Below, one piece after another: positions 60,400 to 64,000 of a stretch of 64,000 bases of DNA. Source of the DNA: DATMBF01 sp035559595. Its GTDB lineage: Bacteria > Bacteroidota > Ignavibacteria > UBA10030. A model generated the notes under the pieces. That model was not told the DNA's origin. It saw nothing but the letters and a program-made list of their open reading frames with translations, and did not search any database. The DNA lies in the NCBI GenBank assembly GCA_035559595.1, contig DATMBF010000032.1, positions 33,469 through 97,468 of the forward strand, in the 5' to 3' direction. Made by a program: the position numbers and the translations under genes. The first letter of the stretch is position 1; the number at the start of each line of letters is the position of its first letter.

Positions 60400-62525
60400 T
60401 GAAATTCCATCGTCCACAAAAACCCCTTCTGCGGCTTGCGGAAGGGGTTTTTCTTGTCCTGCTGTCATCGTCTTTTGCACTCTCGCAAGAACTTCCACCC
60501 AGCGATTCCCTCGATACAATCTATCTGGATGAAATCGTTGTCACTGCGACGCGAGTGAGTGGAGAGATCTTCGCAGTGCCGATGGCTGTGGGGGTTGTCG
60601 ATGGGCGGGATTTCGCAAAGAGCCGGAATATGGGTCTCGCCGATGCCCTTTGGGCAATGCCGGGTGTCGTCGCCCAGAGCCGCGCAGGGGGGCAGGATGT
60701 GCGACTCACGGTGCGGGGCTTTGGGGCACGAGGGAATGGCGATCGCTCGAATGCTGCCACAATTCGCGGAATCAAGGTGCTCGTCGATGGCATTCCGGAG
60801 ACCGAACCGGACGGTCGAACATCCCTGGATATGATCGATCTCTCTTCCGTCGAGCGAATCGAGGTTGTTCGCAGCAACGCCTCCACACTTTTTGGTAATG
60901 CTTCGGGTGGCGTTGTCAACATCGAAACGGTTCCGTTTTTCCGTCGACCTTTTCTCTCTGCCAAAAACATCTTTGGCAGTTATGGGCTTCGACGGAACTC
61001 CATTTTGGCAGGCATCCCCCTCTCGTATGGGCGGGTGGCATTTGCCGCAACCTCATCAGCCTTCGATGGCTGGCGTCAACACTCTTCTTCGGAAAACCTT
61101 TCTGCCAGAGTCTCGTTCGTCGTCGATGGTTCCAACATGCAATTATCTTTGATCCTTTCGGCAGCCGACAATGAGTTTGCAATCCCCGGACCTCTCACGA
61201 ATGAGCAGTATCGCTCAGATCCCGCTGCCGCGAATCCGACGTATCTTGTGAGGCGCGAGCGCAGACATAATCGCGTAGCCAGGGTTTCTGCACAGCTTGC
61301 ACATTCGTTTTCCGATCAGCATAAACTCGAAGCGCTCGTTTATGTGGGGCCGAAAGCCTTACGGCGCTCCGAGCGGAACACCTACCGTGACTTCAATCGC
61401 TATCATCTCGGTGCCGGTCTCCTTTACCATTGGACAGCATCCGATGGGCTCATCAAACGAATTACTGCAGGACTCGATGAAGCGTTTCAAGACGGGAGTA
61501 TTCTGTTCTATTCCCTCTCCAACGGCGACAGAGGAGATTCGTTACGAACCAACAAGCGTGAAGGAGCAGAAACGTTCGGACTCTTCACACAAATCGAACT
61601 CGATCCATTCGACCGAACGAGTATTGTGCTTGGCGGCAGATTCGATCAACAACGCTACCTGAGCGAGAACTATCCAGCGGGGAGGAGGGTAACCTCGACC
61701 AAAGAGCAGTTGAGTTTTCGTCATTTTACTCCTCGCGTAAGCCTTCTCTATCGGATCGCTCAACAGCACTCTGTATATGTTTCGGTGAGTGGAGGATTGG
61801 AGGCGCCTGCATTTAATGAGGTCGATCCTCCACCGACACTTCCAAATGTCGAGCTCAATCCATTTCTCAAGCCGATGACTTCAACAACCTTCGAGATAGG
61901 GACAAAGGGGATCTTTTTGACAAGCGGCATCGTCCGGGGGTTCTCGTATTCCGTTGCTGCATATATGATTGCAATTCGGAACGAGATTGTTCCCCGGGAT
62001 GGCGGGGCGTGGTTTCTTTCGGCAGGGAGGTCAGAGCGACTTGGAGTTGAAGTGGGAAACCAGATTGATCTTCTTGAGAATTTCACGATTAAGTCTGCCC
62101 TCACACTTTTGAAAGGACGCTATACATCGTTCGAAAATGAGCTGGGGAACTTTGCCGGTCATCTGGTTCCCGGAATTCCCCCTGTTGTCTTCAATAACCG
62201 AATTCGTTACCAGCGTCCAGATGGCTTCTCCGCAGAGGCGGGAGTGGAGTACATCGGTGAGTATGTCGTGGATGATGAGAACCTTCACTCTGTTCCCCGG
62301 TCACTCCTTGTTCACGGAACGATCAGTCATAGTGTGCGCGTCGGGATGTTTACGATAACGGTTTTCGGCGGGGTTCAAAATATCTTGAATAACCAGGTTG
62401 TTGCCTCTGCATTTATCAATCCGACAGTCCGCAATGCTTCTGGAAACCGCATCTTGCCGGCGTACATTGAGCCTTCGCTGCCGCGGAACTTCTTTGTGGG
62501 AGCCGATCTGAAGGCCACGTTATGA
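60399..62525 (+). CDS. TonB-dependent outer-membrane receptor
   Basis: 708 residues. The signal peptide (AEGVFLVLLSSSFALSQ) is followed by the TonB-box region (YLDEIVVTATR), a plug domain with LTVRGFGARG, VLVDGIPETEPDGRT and ASTLFGNASGGVVNIET, and a 22-strand barrel ending RNFFVGADLKATL. It imports a siderophore, cofactor or oligomer using TonB energy; the ligand is unknown. The ATG overlaps the stop codon of the BNR gene (TGATG). A strong terminator sits within codons 7-18, so read-through from the upstream gene should be reduced. Confidence 0.92.
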   Translation: MKFHRPQKPLLRLAEGVFLVLLSSSFALSQELPPSDSLDTIYLDEIVVTATRVSGEIFAVPMAVGVVDGRDFAKSRNMGLADALWAMPGVVAQSRAGGQDVRLTVRGFGARGNGDRSNAATIRGIKVLVDGIPETEPDGRTSLDMIDLSSVERIEVVRSNASTLFGNASGGVVNIETVPFFRRPFLSAKNIFGSYGLRRNSILAGIPLSYGRVAFAATSSAFDGWRQHSSSENLSARVSFVVDGSNMQLSLILSAADNEFAIPGPLTNEQYRSDPAAANPTYLVRRERRHNRVARVSAQLAHSFSDQHKLEALVYVGPKALRRSERNTYRDFNRYHLGAGLLYHWTASDGLIKRITAGLDEAFQDGSILFYSLSNGDRGDSLRTNKREGAETFGLFTQIELDPFDRTSIVLGGRFDQQRYLSENYPAGRRVTSTKEQLSFRHFTPRVSLLYRIAQQHSVYVSVSGGLEAPAFNEVDPPPTLPNVELNPFLKPMTSTTFEIGTKGIFLTSGIVRGFSYSVAAYMIAIRNEIVPRDGGAWFLSAGRSERLGVEVGNQIDLLENFTIKSALTLLKGRYTSFENELGNFAGHLVPGIPPVVFNNRIRYQRPDGFSAEAGVEYIGEYVVDDENLHSVPRSLLVHGTISHSVRVGMFTITVFGGVQNILNNQVVASAFINPTVRNASGNRILPAYIEPSLPRNFFVGADLKATL
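60418..60452 (+). terminator. perfect intrinsic terminator inside the start of the next gene
   Basis: AAAAACCCCTTC (60418-60429) and GAAGGGGTTTTT (60441-60452), twelve perfect pairs around an 11-base loop, with a T-run within the 3' arm. It lies 19 bases after the upstream stop codon and inside the signal-peptide codons of the receptor that starts at 60399. Confidence 0.8.
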
Positions 62526-62930
62526 CCATCTTGACATAACGCCTTAACTCGTAATCTGCAAAATTCCTGCGAATACGCACTCTTTTCACCTTCGGCCGCA
62601 TTACGGATTTCGTTGCTCGACTCTTGACTTTGATTTCGCTTTTTGGTAACTAATCGACGCCCTAAACTGCAATGTTGCCGCTTTCCTCTATTTTCGAGCA
62701 CGTTTGTTTTGACAGTGAGTTGAAATAAAGGTAGTTCGTTCCTCGTATCGCACCATAGTAGCTGTATCTCCACAAGCGTTTATAACCACACGGGGGTATT
62801 CACAATCAACACCCTCAAGCGATCATGTCGCTTGTGAGGGCATCCCATCACAACAGTGTTCTTTTCTGGTCCACCACCACGAACAAGGAACAGGAAGGAA
62901 CTCCTTTCACCCTTTAAAAAAGGAGGAGAT
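62526..62930. other. intergenic leader region of about 400 bases
   Basis: No supported gene. It contains a possible weak promoter (TTGACA at about 62707 with a poor -10) and a hairpin CCCTCAAGCGA (62812-62822)/TCGCTTGTGAGGG (62828-62840) with a two-base bulge. GGAGG stands just before the SusC-like ATG. The length and the hairpin suggest a regulated leader. Confidence 0.45.
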
Positions 62931-63884
62931 ATGAGAAAGGGTACGCTGTTGCTGTGCGGGTTGTTTCTGGGATTGATGGTTCCCGCTTTACTTTTTGGAC
63001 AGGCGGGGACAATTGCCGGCAAGATCACATCGTCCGCCGGCGAGGCCCTTCCCGGAGCCAACGTTATTGTCCAGATTGCAGGTCTGACTCTCGGCGCTGC
63101 AACGGATGCTAACGGGAACTACACCATCACCAACGTTCCCGCCGGGAATCAGAAGGTGACCGCACGGTTCGTCGGCTATCGAACGGAGACGAAGGACGTT
63201 AACGTTGAGGTAGCCAAAATCACTGAGGTTAATTTCACCCTCAGTCCCACCGTTCTTCAACTCGATGAGGTCGTTGTCACCGGTGCCGGCGCTGCTGTCG
63301 AGAAGATGAAGCTTGGCAACACGGTCGCGACGATCAACACCAATGCGATTCGCGAGGCTCCCATCAGCACTCTTGCTGAGGTGTTGCAGGGTCGCGTTCC
63401 CGGTGTCCAATCGCTCCCTTCCGGCGGTCTTGTGGGCGAAGGTGCGCAAATCCGGATTCGCGGAAGCGCAAGTCTCTCACAACTGAACGAACCGCTTGTC
63501 TACATTGACGGTGTTCGCGTCGGCACAACGCAAGGCTTTGCTGGAGTGAGCGCTGGCGGTGCGGGTGAACCCTCCCGTCTTGACGACATCAATCCCGATG
63601 CCATTGAGCGCGTGGAGATCCTCAAAGGCGCTGCGGCTGCCACGCTCTATGGAACACAGGCAAACGCCGGAGTCATCCAGATCTTCACGAAGCAGGGCGC
63701 ACAGACGAAGCCGAAGTTCAACTTCGAGATTCAACAGTCTGTCATTGAGTATCCCGACGCTTACCACCCACAGGCCGGCTTCCCGCGCACGGCGCTTCAT
63801 GCAGCCTCGCTTGACTCTATTTACGGTGTCCCTGCCGGAACCCATCAGCCTTTTCAATTAGGCAATGAATCACTTAGAGGGTAA
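62931..63884 (+). pseudogene. SusC-like TonB-dependent receptor, truncated after the plug
   Basis: 317 residues. The signal peptide (LFLGLMVPALLFGQ) is followed by a carboxypeptidase-regulatory-like domain (AGTIAGKITSSAGEALPGAN to about 100), the TonB-box segment QLDEVVVTGAG and a plug with GRVPGVQSLPSGG, IRIRGSASLSQLNEPL, VYIDGVRVG and GAAAATLYGTQANAGVIQIFTK. SusC-like receptors are about 1000 residues long with a 22-strand barrel; here the frame ends at 63884 just where the barrel should begin (QLGNESLRG). The sequence after about 63865 changes character. An insertion, a rearrangement or an assembly junction is likely. The N-terminal part itself looks intact. Confidence 0.8.
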
Positions 63885-63937
63885 AACCGTTCTTGTTGCG
63901 ATAAGCTGAGCTAGAATTAAAGCCGTAAAATCAGTCT

Positions 63938-64000
63938 TTAGTCCAAGATTATGCTTAACGTCAGCCTCTGTGAGATATCTCTGAAGGTGTTTTGGGCTGA
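63938..64000 (-). other. partial C-terminal reading frame entering from the right edge
   Basis: On the minus strand the frame SAQNTFRDISQRLTLSIILD runs from the window edge to a TAA at 63940-63938. It could be the end of a transposase or another gene that interrupted the SusC-like receptor. Only 20 residues are visible and I cannot name a family. Confidence 0.25.

Noticed and set aside
1..64000. tRNA, rRNA or known riboswitch genes
   Set aside because: None was recognised in the intergenic regions on reading; a covariance-model search would be needed to exclude them formally.

Overview
The window reads as chromosome of a Gram-negative bacterium of the Bacteroidota/Ignavibacteria-like part of the FCB group. 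Two secreted proteins end in Por/type IX secretion (T9SS) sorting domains with the hallmark PNPFN motif, there is a SusC-like receptor, a TonB energy transducer and a porin, and many exported proteins. The intergenic promoters that can be read look like ordinary sigma-70 sites (TTGACA, 17 bases, TATATT), not the -33/-7 element of classical Bacteroidetes. Strong Shine-Dalgarno sites (GGAGG) occur before several genes. This placement is inference; no rRNA or tRNA gene was seen.

Layout. 1-4.6 kb: the 3' part of a T9SS-sorted 5'-nucleotidase, three unknown membrane proteins and a TPR protein. 4.6-13.5 kb: housekeeping genes (bifunctional nuclease, etfBA, DinB-like, threonine dehydratase-like, hisA, ACT protein), a PhoD-like phosphatase and two paralogous response regulators. 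13.6-19.1 kb: a SufT-like protein, then an electron-transfer/iron block of porin, FMN-binding protein, four-helix membrane protein and apbE, with an FTR1-DUF2318 iron permease beside it. A candidate small RNA lies on the opposite strand between porin and permease, and the permease promoter carries a perfect operator-like palindrome. 19.2-24.5 kb: SDR, deoxyhypusine-synthase-like protein, histone H1-like protein, a degenerate family 20 glycosidase, TonB and a 57-residue membrane protein. 24.5-31.9 kb: a divergent Upf1-like ATPase, an M28 peptidase, radA, a SemiSWEET and rdgB. 32-35.2 kb: an M14 carboxypeptidase and a membrane protein.

35.3-40.7 kb is the most unusual regulatory block. A partner-switching set (GAF-SpoIIE phosphatase, a Cys-containing unknown, an anti-sigma kinase that seems to start at CTG, a STAS antagonist) ends in a strong terminator. 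It is followed directly by an ECF sigma factor, its membrane anti-sigma partner and a membrane-anchored protein made of 23 nine-residue repeats.

40.7-64 kb: a peptidase MA-like/propeller outer-membrane protein, PrsW, a lipoprotein, a Ser/Thr kinase with TPRs, a T9SS protein with four long internal repeats, M61 and M20 peptidases, a Tat-exported aldo/keto reductase, a UlaG-like hydrolase, a BNR-repeat exoprotein, a TonB-dependent receptor whose signal-peptide codons contain a perfect intrinsic terminator, and a SusC-like receptor cut off after its plug domain. The number of extracytoplasmic peptidases suggests a protein- or peptide-degrading lifestyle.
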